Source: Bacteroidota bacterium (lineage in GTDB: Bacteria; Bacteroidota; Bacteroidia; AKYH767-A; CANKSK01). Taken from it: a stretch of 11,917 bases of DNA. The position numbers and the translations under genes were made by a program. Shown here in pieces: positions 1-7,263 of this stretch. How positions within the stretch are numbered: position 1 is the first letter of the stretch; every line of letters starts with the position of its first letter. The stretch covers positions 1 to 11,917 of the forward strand of contig CANKSK010000010.1 of assembly GCA_947485425.1 (NCBI GenBank), in the 5' to 3' direction. Below the pieces are notes generated by a model, which made no database searches, was not told the DNA's origin, and worked only from the letters and a program-made list of their open reading frames with translations.

Positions 1-1
1 A

Positions 2-3000
2 AAATTTAAGAAAGAAAAAAAATCATTATTTGCAAAGGCTGATAGCTTGAATACTTTGGCTAAATTAAAAAGAAATGAAGCACTTCAATATGCACCTGAA
101 GAAAAGCTTGTAGCGGATGATTCTCAAGTCCAACAGAAAACCACTTTGCCCGTCGACTTAAAGGAGCCTAAGGATAGTGTATCAATGGCCTTTGTAAACA
201 GTGAAAAAAAATCTCTTCAGCAAAATGCATTGGATTCTATTCCGGTTTTACATACACAAATTTCCAAAGAGATTGATGCTGCAAATCCCATCTTGGTAAA
301 TTACAAAAAATTACTCCAAGATTCTCTCGAATTCAGTCAAGAAAAGGATCGTATCTCCATCGCAATCGTAAAATCAAATGCTGATATCAAAGAAAATGAG
401 GAAAAAATAAAGAACAAAGAATTGAATACAAAATTGATTGCTACCGAATTAAAAATTGGTAAAAATTATGTAGCTAGATTGCATCGTGAAGAAAAAATTC
501 TAGATGAAAAACAAAAAGTAAACAACAAAAATGTCATCGCACTTCGTGCCAAATTGAAACAGGAGGGAATACCAAACAATCTTGCTCTTGCCATTCCTTT
601 TGACACCAGCAAATCTTCCAATACCTTGATTGCTGCTGCGTCTTCTGTTGAAACGAATGAACATACTGATGGCAAGATGCCCGATGTATCTAAGTTGAAA
701 CAGGAGGGAATACCAAATAATCCTGCCCTTGCCATTCCTTTAGACACCAGCAAATCTTCCAATAACTTGATTGCTGCTGCTGCTTCGTCTCCTGTTGAAA
801 CGAATAAACATGCCGATGGAAAGTTACCCGATGAAACCACTCAAAATAGCAAAGATTCAACAAGCACCAAAGAGATGCTTACTGGAAATCCGTTAGCATT
901 CATCGAGACAAAGGAACATCCTATTCAAAATTCTATTCCTTCAATGCAGGTAGAAAAGATTTCAAATTCAAAACCTGAAATACGAAAAGTAGATTCCTCC
1001 AGTATAGATTTTATTTCACCGAAGACCCCTCAAGAAAATTCTTCTTCGGTAACAGCAAATACCACTCAAATTCCAACTGCAAATAAAGATTCCGTTTTAA
1101 ATTCTGTTCATGAAGAGCCTGTCTTGCCTTCTATTTCAAACAAAAGCAATGTAAAAGCCGTGGATTCCTCTGCGCATGATGTGAACGAACCGCAGATGGC
1201 AGAAAATATCCATTCTACCGACAGCAGCCATCTTGAAAGGAACACAGTGCAGGTTTCGGATACACTTATATCAACTCCGAATGAAATTGCTGATAACAGC
1301 CCCGCTATTGAATCTCCAGAAAAATTAACAGAACAGATATCCTCTATTGTAGATGCTGTTGATGAAAAAAAATTAAGCAAATCGAAAACTGAATTTAAAA
1401 AATACATTGCTATTAAAAAGGATTTGATCAACTTAAAAGATAAGTTGATTAAGAAATCTGAAGTCATGACCAAATTGGATGCTGACATACAGAAAATCAA
1501 AATTAGCGAAGAAAATCATGAACGTTTAGCGGCCCAAAAAGATGTTTCTTTTGAGGTGCAGGAAAGAGAATTGAAGTTGGCTGTAAAAGATCAAAAAGCG
1601 CTAACGGATAAACAAAAAGATTTCCAAAAAGTTGCTGTACAAGTGGAGAAAATGGCCAAAATGGTCAATGCAAAATCCGATCAGATGGTCGCTGTTGTTA
1701 AAACAGTACAGCCCGAATTTCAAAACCCCAATGTACTGGCCGGAAAATTGGATACCATTTCTGCTGACACTGAATCACCAAAGGATGATTCCTCTGCCAA
1801 TTTAAGTCAACAAGATTCTTTACAAGCAAATAGCATGCAAGCTAGGATAGGAGAGGGAAAGATGTCGCCTGCCGAAAGAATCCATCAATATGAAAAATTA
1901 AACAAAGAATTAGAAGATGGGCGTAAAATAGCAGCGAATTTGTTTGCTAAAAGTGTGAATGCGGAAGGTGAAGCAAAAAAATATGCCGATGCTGCAAAGG
2001 AAAATAAGCGGAAAAGCCTGTCTGCGAAAGGTGCATCCGAAAAAGACAAATGGCATACCAAACAAGTCGAAAATGAACGAAAAGCTTCAGAAAGAAGTCA
2101 ATTGTCGGTTCAATATGAACAGCAGGCTCGCCAAATCGTGAATGATGCCAAAGCCAAGGAAATGCGATTGCTATCTTTGAAAAATGGCATATCCCAAGAT
2201 ACTTTGGTGCCTGAGCAAAAGCTGCCAATAGAAATGGCAAAGCAGGAAGTGGCTGATGGCGTTGAAAAGCCTATTGCCATTGCGTCTGTCAAACCCGTAA
2301 AATCGCCTGTAAAAATTGAGGATATTGCAAAAGCAGCCACTGTTTTTGTTCGTGCTGAAAAATCAGTATATACCGAAACGCACCCGATTCCAATAGATAC
2401 CATTGTTACCACAGGTCTTATCTTTAAGGTGCAGATGGGTGCCTTCCGCAAGCCCATTCGTCAGGATTTGTTTAAGGGAATTCAACCCATTGTTGGAGAA
2501 AAATTGAGCAGTGGCATCATTCGTTACTCAGCAGGAATCTTTCGCGCCTTTGAATCCGCAAACCTCGCCAAGAAAGAAATTCGCAGCCTAGGCTTTCAGG
2601 ATGCTTTTGTGGTAGCTTATCTCAATGGGAAAAGGATACCCATCTATGAGGCATATACCATCGTAAATAATCAAAAAAATCAAGAAAAGATTGCCTATGA
2701 GCAAGCTAAAAACAATGAATTACAAACCCTTGCTGCTGTTGATGTAAGACCTGAAAAATTTAAAAACCAAACCGATGAAAATAGGACCGAAATCGTTTCC
2801 TCAAATTCGTCAAATATTTCTAATCTTCCATCCCTTGCTTCCTTGGTACCACCCCAAAGTTTATATTATACCGTGCAGGTAGGGGTCTTTAGAAAACCTG
2901 AACCACCTCAGTACATGATGAAGATTCAGCCGGTTTATAAAGATGCCACCGGAAATGGCTTGTTTAGATATACCTCCGGAATATTTTCAACGCGCGTGTC

Positions 3001-3508
3001 TGCTGATTCAGCAAAAAATAAAATCATACCTGTGGTTCAGGATGCTTTTGTAATTGTTTTTAAAGATGGAAAAAAAATAAATTTGGATGAGGCTGCCTCC
3101 AAGGAAAATGCAAATTCAAATATCATAACCATTCGTCCGGTCATTGAAAAGGATATTCAAAATACCACTGCCACAACAAGAGCGAATGAGCCCATTAAAG
3201 ACAATTTGCCCGTAGTTTCTTCCAACGAAAAACCCATTTTTAGGGTTCAGATTGGTGCCTATAGGAACGAAGTTCCTACAGATGTTTTGCTGGCTTTTCT
3301 CAAAATAAAAGATGCCGGAATTCAACACATCACGGGCAGCGATCGCATTACGCAATTTTTTCTCGGTGGCGATTTAAAATCCTATGAGGAAGCCAAATTG
3401 ATGAAGAAAGCAGCATTGGATTCTGGAATTGCCGATGTGTTTATTGCGGCATTTTATCAAGGGAATAAAATCAGCGTTTCCAAGGCGCTGGAGCTCATCA
3501 ACCAATAG
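2..3508 (+). CDS. Large coiled-coil protein with three C-terminal SPOR domains (5' partial)
   Basis: The frame is open from the left edge, so the start lies upstream; the TTG at 47 is an internal Leu codon, not a convincing start. 1168 residues are visible. From N to C: Lys/Glu-rich segments likely to be coiled coil (about 113-186, 456-566, 622-730), separated by Ser/Thr/Asn-rich low-complexity linkers. One linker holds a tandem duplication. Three SPOR-like domains follow, starting near 808 (FKVQMGAFRKP), 955 (YTVQVGVFRKP) and 1080 (FRVQIGAYR); each ends in a segment like DAFVVAYLNGKRI. SPOR domains bind peptidoglycan, classically denuded glycan strands at septa, so an envelope or periplasmic scaffold role is inferred. 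In Bacteroidota such tails often sit on proteins with N-terminal TPR or WD40-like (PD40) repeats; whether that holds here cannot be seen. The following gene is 117 bp away and probably has its own promoter. The SPOR call is firm; the overall role is not known. Confidence 0.85.
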   Translation, partial: KFKKEKKSLFAKADSLNTLAKLKRNEALQYAPEEKLVADDSQVQQKTTLPVDLKEPKDSVSMAFVNSEKKSLQQNALDSIPVLHTQISKEIDAANPILVNYKKLLQDSLEFSQEKDRISIAIVKSNADIKENEEKIKNKELNTKLIATELKIGKNYVARLHREEKILDEKQKVNNKNVIALRAKLKQEGIPNNLALAIPFDTSKSSNTLIAAASSVETNEHTDGKMPDVSKLKQEGIPNNPALAIPLDTSKSSNNLIAAAASSPVETNKHADGKLPDETTQNSKDSTSTKEMLTGNPLAFIETKEHPIQNSIPSMQVEKISNSKPEIRKVDSSSIDFISPKTPQENSSSVTANTTQIPTANKDSVLNSVHEEPVLPSISNKSNVKAVDSSAHDVNEPQMAENIHSTDSSHLERNTVQVSDTLISTPNEIADNSPAIESPEKLTEQISSIVDAVDEKKLSKSKTEFKKYIAIKKDLINLKDKLIKKSEVMTKLDADIQKIKISEENHERLAAQKDVSFEVQERELKLAVKDQKALTDKQKDFQKVAVQVEKMAKMVNAKSDQMVAVVKTVQPEFQNPNVLAGKLDTISADTESPKDDSSANLSQQDSLQANSMQARIGEGKMSPAERIHQYEKLNKELEDGRKIAANLFAKSVNAEGEAKKYADAAKENKRKSLSAKGASEKDKWHTKQVENERKASERSQLSVQYEQQARQIVNDAKAKEMRLLSLKNGISQDTLVPEQKLPIEMAKQEVADGVEKPIAIASVKPVKSPVKIEDIAKAATVFVRAEKSVYTETHPIPIDTIVTTGLIFKVQMGAFRKPIRQDLFKGIQPIVGEKLSSGIIRYSAGIFRAFESANLAKKEIRSLGFQDAFVVAYLNGKRIPIYEAYTIVNNQKNQEKIAYEQAKNNELQTLAAVDVRPEKFKNQTDENRTEIVSSNSSNISNLPSLASLVPPQSLYYTVQVGVFRKPEPPQYMMKIQPVYKDATGNGLFRYTSGIFSTRVSADSAKNKIIPVVQDAFVIVFKDGKKINLDEAASKENANSNIITIRPVIEKDIQNTTATTRANEPIKDNLPVVSSNEKPIFRVQIGAYRNEVPTDVLLAFLKIKDAGIQHITGSDRITQFFLGGDLKSYEEAKLMKKAALDSGIADVFIAAFYQGNKISVSKALELINQ
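554..833 (+). repeat. In-frame tandem duplication of about 47 codons inside the SPOR protein gene
   Basis: Unit 1 (554-686) and unit 2 (695-833) both begin ttgaaacaggagggaatacc and both end in cccgatg. By my alignment they differ at 12 bases and by one 6-base insertion in an Ala-codon run of unit 2 (gctgct), so they are about 91% identical. The encoded units start LKQEGIPNN and run through AIP, DTSKSSN, IAAA, VETN and DGK to PD. The changes fall in ten codons, of which only three are silent, so the linker appears weakly constrained. The duplication keeps the reading frame. Confidence 0.95.
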
Positions 3509-3531
3509 TGGAAAATCTACTATTATTTCTT
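3504..3531 (+). terminator. Weak hairpin overlapping the SPOR gene stop codon
   Basis: AATAGTGG (3504-3511) can pair with CTACTATT (3517-3524) across a 5-base loop, with one G-U pair, followed by the T-rich atttctt. The TAG stop lies in the left arm. The stem is AT-rich and the T-tract interrupted, so this would be a weak intrinsic terminator at best. Its position at the gene end, before a promoter-like element, makes it plausible. Confidence 0.35.
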
Positions 3532-3561
3532 GCACATGCATGATTTATTCTTTAAAAATGC

Positions 3562-3592
3562 TTTGATTTTTGAATAAAATTAAGTACATTTA
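3562..3592 (+). promoter_or_regulatory. Bacteroidota-type promoter upstream of clpS
   Basis: TTTG at 3562-3565, a 19-base spacer, then TACATTTA at 3585-3592. The Bacteroidota housekeeping promoter is TTTG, 19-21 bases, TAnnTTTG, so only the last base of the -7 element differs. The start codon lies 34 bases downstream of the -7 box, a usual leader length. It would drive clpS and the coupled M48 gene. Confidence 0.55.
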
Positions 3593-3625
3593 CTGAAGTG
3601 CTTTTATGTTTTTTTAATTATTCAC

Positions 3626-3904
3626 ATGGAAACTTCACAAACTTTTCAAACCAACCCTTTAGGGCAGAATGCCGATATTTTTCACGAAAATCAATTGGTA
3701 TTGTACAATGATAGTGTAAATACCTATAACTTTGTGCGAAGCGTTTTAATGAAAATATGTCAACACGAACCTGAACAAGCGGAACAATGCACCTTGATCG
3801 TGCACTTAAATGGCAAATGTTCGGTAAAAAAAGGTTCCTTGCGGCAATTAAGACCTTTCCTGCGCGGACTGCTCCGCAATGGTCTTCAAGTAGAAATTAT
3901 ATGA
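3626..3904 (+). CDS. clpS: ClpS, adaptor of the Clp protease for N-end rule substrates
   Basis: ClpS binds proteins with destabilising N-terminal residues and delivers them to the AAA+ unfoldase ClpA or ClpC with ClpP. The 92-residue product has the expected length. It carries the family core LYNDSVNT (26-33), the Bacteroidota-like stretch HEPEQAEQCT (47-56), and IVHLNGKC (58-65) with the conserved His60. The C-terminus GLQVEII matches Bacteroidota ClpS ends such as GLSAEI. One thing is odd: the pocket motif is Asn28-Asp29-Ser30 where most members have Asn-Asp-Asp; in characterised ClpS proteins the third residue helps hold the substrate's alpha-amino group. Asn28 and His60 are kept. The position of the E. 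coli gate Met is Tyr34 here. The gene follows a promoter-like element and its stop overlaps the next start (ATGA). No clpA, clpC or clpP is in view. Identity is secure; normal N-degron affinity is uncertain. Confidence 0.93.
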   Translation: METSQTFQTNPLGQNADIFHENQLVLYNDSVNTYNFVRSVLMKICQHEPEQAEQCTLIVHLNGKCSVKKGSLRQLRPFLRGLLRNGLQVEII

Positions 3905-4695
3905 TTGCAAAAAAAGTTTTCCCATTTGTCTTATGCGTTTGTCTGCTGGCTTGTTCTCGCGTTCCCCTGAGTGGGAGACGACAATTGAATATGCTTCCTG
4001 AAAATACGCTTATCGACATGAGCCTGAACAGTTATCGTCAGTTCTTAAGCAAAACCCCTCCCGTTGCAAATACAACCGCAGCAGACCAGATTCAAAGGGT
4101 TGGAAATAAAGTATCATCTGCAGTGGTGCAATATTTTAGCAAAATGGGAAACGCCAAAAGAATACATGACTATAAATGGGAATTTAATTTGGTAAACGAC
4201 AAAACAATCAATGCTTGGTGCATGCCGGGAGGAAAGGTGGTGGTGTATTCCGGATTGCTTCCAGTTACCTCTGATGATGCGGGTTTGGCCTATGTGATGG
4301 GCCATGAAATTGCTCATGCGGTTGCTAGACATGGCAATGAAAGAATGAGCCAGATATTGCTTACGCAAATGGGGGGATTGGCACTGCAAATAGCACTTTC
4401 AGAAAAAAGCACTGAAACACAGGCCGCTTTGCTGACTGCTTATGGGGTTGGAACAACAGTAGGTGTTATTTTGCCTTTTTCCAGGATGCATGAAAGTGAA
4501 GCCGACCGATTGGGAATGGTATTTATGGCAATGGCCGGATATCAGCCCGCTAAAGCCATTGAAACCCTCGAAAGAATGCAGAAAGCCACAGGAAAATCAG
4601 GCGTCCCTGAGTTTTTAAGCACACACCCTAGCCATGCAAACAGAATAAACGAGGCCAAAGCTTTTCTGCCTCAGGCTGAAAAATACCTGAAATAA
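3901..4695 (+). CDS. M48 family metallopeptidase, predicted lipoprotein (LoiP/BepA-like)
   Basis: A zinc endopeptidase of 264 residues, likely in envelope protein quality control. The ATG at 3901 is chosen because it gives a lipoprotein signal: MIAKKVF, a hydrophobic stretch, then LLAC with Cys18 as the lipidated residue. The frame can be extended to 3787, but that would cover half of clpS and place unrelated sequence before the signal. The catalytic motif is GHEIAHA, with zinc ligands His135 and His139 and catalytic Glu136. The third ligand is probably Glu198 in HESEADRLG (ExxxD pattern). The C-terminal STHPSHANRI is typical of M48C enzymes, and SGRRQLNMLPE (from about residue 23) is a common N-terminal motif of this group. 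No TPR domain follows, unlike full-length BepA. The start overlaps the clpS stop by four bases, so coupled translation is likely. It converges on the DUF4468 gene with a 19-base gap and no clear terminator. Confidence 0.95.
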   Translation: MIAKKVFPFVLCVCLLACSRVPLSGRRQLNMLPENTLIDMSLNSYRQFLSKTPPVANTTAADQIQRVGNKVSSAVVQYFSKMGNAKRIHDYKWEFNLVNDKTINAWCMPGGKVVVYSGLLPVTSDDAGLAYVMGHEIAHAVARHGNERMSQILLTQMGGLALQIALSEKSTETQAALLTAYGVGTTVGVILPFSRMHESEADRLGMVFMAMAGYQPAKAIETLERMQKATGKSGVPEFLSTHPSHANRINEAKAFLPQAEKYLK

Positions 4696-4714
4696 AACCA
4701 ATTAAAAATACCCT

Positions 4715-5284
4715 TTACTTGACAATGGCAACCTCTGTGGCTGGCAGGATTTGGGCAAGATTTTTATGAATTTCCATAAAACTGTCCTTTACAAATCGTT
4801 CAGAAGATTCTTTCTGATTGCCAAAATTTTTCATCTTCTTTTCAAACGCTTCAAGTGGCTGAACAATTGTTTTTCCTTTTGCATCTATGGTACTGAGTAA
4901 AATATCAGTAAGGATAAAGGTACATCTGCCATCCATAAAAACAGAGGTTACAGTATAGGTTACCGTGTAAATAAAAGGAATTTTAATATCCCCCTTTTTG
5001 ATAGATGCACTAAAGTTAAATGTTCCCTTGCTTTTTAAGGTGCCTGATTTTTCTTCTTTGTAATATTTGTTTTCTTTGAAATATTGCTCACTCCAACTTT
5101 TACTTTTTTTATATAATTCCCTGTTTGACACATCTTTTAAGATGATTTCCTTTTTGTAAGCATATTTTTGAGTTAACGTATCAAAAGGAATGATATCATG
5201 ACCACTTGCCTTGGCATGAAATTTTGGCAATGCCAAAAGCATAATAAACCAAAGGACAAGGGAATATTGAAAGGATGTTTTCAT
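4715..5284 (-). CDS. Secreted DUF4468 domain protein
   Basis: A 189-residue protein with a Sec signal peptide: MKTSFQY, a hydrophobic stretch, and likely cleavage near FHAKA-SG (about residue 27). The mature part fits DUF4468, a domain of predicted TBP-like fold found mainly in Bacteroidota exported proteins: YKKEIILKDVSNRELYKKSK, then W-S-E-Q-Y-F, GTLKSKGTF, an alternating beta stretch (IPFIYTVTYTVTSVFMDGRC), and a Lys-rich C-terminal helix. No catalytic motif is visible and the function is unknown. It lies 30 bases downstream of the ABC transporter gene on the same strand and is probably cotranscribed with it. Whether the two are functionally linked cannot be told from sequence. The DUF assignment rests on pattern memory and is moderately sure. 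Confidence 0.7.
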   Translation of the reverse strand: MKTSFQYSLVLWFIMLLALPKFHAKASGHDIIPFDTLTQKYAYKKEIILKDVSNRELYKKSKSWSEQYFKENKYYKEEKSGTLKSKGTFNFSASIKKGDIKIPFIYTVTYTVTSVFMDGRCTFILTDILLSTIDAKGKTIVQPLEAFEKKMKNFGNQKESSERFVKDSFMEIHKNLAQILPATEVAIVK

Positions 5285-5314
5285 GTTATTGATTTTGCGA
5301 AACCTTTTTACGAT

Positions 5315-7117
5315 TTAAATGATCGTTTGTTGCATTTCTAATAATTGTTTTTCATAGAGGTCTTTATAAGTACCCTCTATTTTCATTAAACTTTCATGGT
5401 TTCCTTCCTCAACAATAAGGCCTTCGTCCAAAACAATGATGTGGTCTGCGTTTTTTACCGAAGAGGCTCTGTGACTGATGATAATGCTGCTGCGTCCTTT
5501 CATAATCTCTTCCATGTTTTTTAAGATGATCTCCTCAGTGTGCGTATCGACTGCTGAAAGACAATCATCCAAAATAAGAATCTTGGGATTTTTAATAATG
5601 GCCCTAGCAATGGAAAGCCTCTGTTTCTGACCTCCAGATAGGGTAATTCCTCTTTCTCCAATCAGCGTCTCAAAGGCTTTTGGAAAGGAAATGATATTTT
5701 CATATAAAGCCGCATTTTTTGCAGCATTTTCAGCCCTTTCTTTCAAATTCCCATCCTCTTCGGTAAGTCCAAAGACAATGTTGTTGAAGATGCTATCGGA
5801 AAATAAAAATACATCTTGAGGCACATAACCACATGCCTTTCGGAGGGATTCTAGATGCAGGTCTTTGATATTTCTTCCATCAACCAAAATTTCTCCTGCT
5901 GTAGCATCATAAAGCCTCACCAGAAGCTGCGCAATGGTCGATTTCCCTGAACCCGTTTTCCCTAAGATAGCGAGAGATTTGCCTTGCTCTATCCGAAATG
6001 AAAGGCCCTTCAGAATCTGTACTTTGGAATGGGGATAGGAAAAATATACTTCCTTGAATTCTATATTTCCTTGAATATCACATGGAACGGATGTTGGACT
6101 GCTTATTTCTGGCTTGAGTTGTAAAAACTCATTCAGCCTTTGTTGCGATGCTGAAGCCCTTTGAATGATGGATGTTACCCAGCCAATGCTGGCAAATGGC
6201 CAGGTAAGCATATTGATATAAATGATAAATTCGGCAATATTCCCTGCCGTCATGCGTCCTGCAATAACTTCCTTTCCCCCGATATAGATGGTTAGAATGG
6301 TGCTTAGACCAATCAAGGTAAGAATCGCCGGTGAAAAAACGGAGTTCACTTTTGCCAACTGCATGGATTTATGCAGATAGGCATCCGCCTCTTTGTTGAA
6401 ATCTTCCCGAAATTGCTCTTCTCTTGAAAAGGATTTCAGAATGCGAATTCCTGAAAAGGTTTCCTGCACATAGGTAGAGAGTGATGATAAGGATTCCTGA
6501 ACCCTTTCACTTCTTTTATTGATCAAACCATTTACATAATAGATAGCCACTGACATCAATGGCAATGGAAGAAGCACCAAAAGGGTCATGCGGGCATTTA
6601 CAAATAACATGGCCCCGATAATCATCACAAACATGGCGAAGAGGTTGATCGTGTACATGATGGCAGGCCCAACATACATGCGCACCCTGTTCACATCCTC
6701 ACTGATTCGGTTCATCAAATCTCCAGTGTTGTTTTTTCGATAAAAAGACAAACTCAACCTTTGGTACTGGGCAAAAATTTCATTTTTCAAGTCAAATTCA
6801 ATATGCCTAGACATCACAATGATGGTTTGTCGCATAAAAAACATAAAAACCCCTCTTAAAATGGCCATTCCCAAAACCACCAGGCCAAAAATCAGCAATG
6901 ATCGCGTCATTTGGGTATGTAGCAAGTTCTCAAGTGAAGGATCCGAATGGGCATCTTTGTATTTTACAAGGGCCTCTTGAACCATATCAAGGGCATTTCT
7001 TACTATTCTTGCCGGATAAATGGCGAAAATATTCGAAATTACCACGAATACGGTGCCAAAAAACAGTAGTTTTTTGTATTTAAAAAGGTATTTGTTGAGG
7101 TAGGCTAGTGCCTTCAT
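5315..7117 (-). CDS. ABC half-transporter (permease-ATPase fusion), MsbA/YheI-like multidrug or lipid exporter
   Basis: A 600-residue type IV exporter half-transporter: six membrane helices (about 15-320), then a nucleotide-binding domain. Visible motifs are Walker A GKTGSGKST (from 386), Q-loop YVPQDVFLFS, signature LSGGQ (493-497), Walker B ILILDD with Asp517, D-loop SAVD, and H-loop His549 in ISHR. The residue after the Walker B Asp is Asp518, not the usual catalytic Glu. LDDCLSAVD is the form seen in the degenerate-site subunit of heterodimeric exporters such as B. subtilis YheI (BmrC). No second half-transporter is in view, so the partner is elsewhere or the protein works as a homodimer. 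The ATG at 7117 is used; a frame extension to a TTG at 7141 adds only eight non-conserved residues. The substrate is not predictable. The DUF4468 gene follows after 30 bases. I found no convincing promoter for this strand. Confidence 0.95.
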   Translation of the reverse strand: MKALAYLNKYLFKYKKLLFFGTVFVVISNIFAIYPARIVRNALDMVQEALVKYKDAHSDPSLENLLHTQMTRSLLIFGLVVLGMAILRGVFMFFMRQTIIVMSRHIEFDLKNEIFAQYQRLSLSFYRKNNTGDLMNRISEDVNRVRMYVGPAIMYTINLFAMFVMIIGAMLFVNARMTLLVLLPLPLMSVAIYYVNGLINKRSERVQESLSSLSTYVQETFSGIRILKSFSREEQFREDFNKEADAYLHKSMQLAKVNSVFSPAILTLIGLSTILTIYIGGKEVIAGRMTAGNIAEFIIYINMLTWPFASIGWVTSIIQRASASQQRLNEFLQLKPEISSPTSVPCDIQGNIEFKEVYFSYPHSKVQILKGLSFRIEQGKSLAILGKTGSGKSTIAQLLVRLYDATAGEILVDGRNIKDLHLESLRKACGYVPQDVFLFSDSIFNNIVFGLTEEDGNLKERAENAAKNAALYENIISFPKAFETLIGERGITLSGGQKQRLSIARAIIKNPKILILDDCLSAVDTHTEEIILKNMEEIMKGRSSIIISHRASSVKNADHIIVLDEGLIVEEGNHESLMKIEGTYKDLYEKQLLEMQQTII

Positions 7118-7143
7118 GATTTTGGGCTTTAATAGGGTCAAAT

Positions 7144-7174
7144 TTTGCTGCTAAGAAAATAAGGTTTACATTTG
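7144..7174 (+). promoter_or_regulatory. Consensus Bacteroidota promoter for the leucine dehydrogenase gene
   Basis: TTTG at 7144-7147, exactly 19 bases, then TACATTTG at 7167-7174: a full match to TTTG-N19-TAnnTTTG. It lies in the 146-base divergent gap between the ABC gene and the dehydrogenase, and predicts a leader of roughly 80 bases. The leader is AT-rich (ttatatatat at 7211-7220) and I see no riboswitch-like structure in it. Confidence 0.65.
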
Positions 7175-7263
7175 CACGGCCGCAGCAGAAATTATAGGCT
7201 TCTTGCGTTTTTATATATATTTCTGTGGTGACAAAAGTATGAAAAACTTAAATTCTTTGATGT

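Noticed and set aside
466..840. Antisense frame of 124 codons opposite the duplicated linker
   Set aside because: It mirrors the tandem duplication of the sense gene, has no family resemblance, and lies fully inside the SPOR protein gene. Treated as a shadow frame.
3787..3900. Extended N-terminus for the M48 peptidase
   Set aside because: It would overlap clpS in another frame for over 110 bases and bury the lipoprotein signal; the ATG at 3901 explains the signal and the ATGA junction.
4679..4712. Direct repeat aaaaatacc at the M48 and DUF4468 gene ends
   Set aside because: Nine AT-rich bases repeated once at a convergent junction are expected by chance, and they do not form a hairpin.
7118..7141. 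Eight-codon N-terminal extension of the ABC transporter from a TTG
   Set aside because: The ATG at 7117 gives the normal N-terminus of this family, and the added residues show no conservation I recognise.
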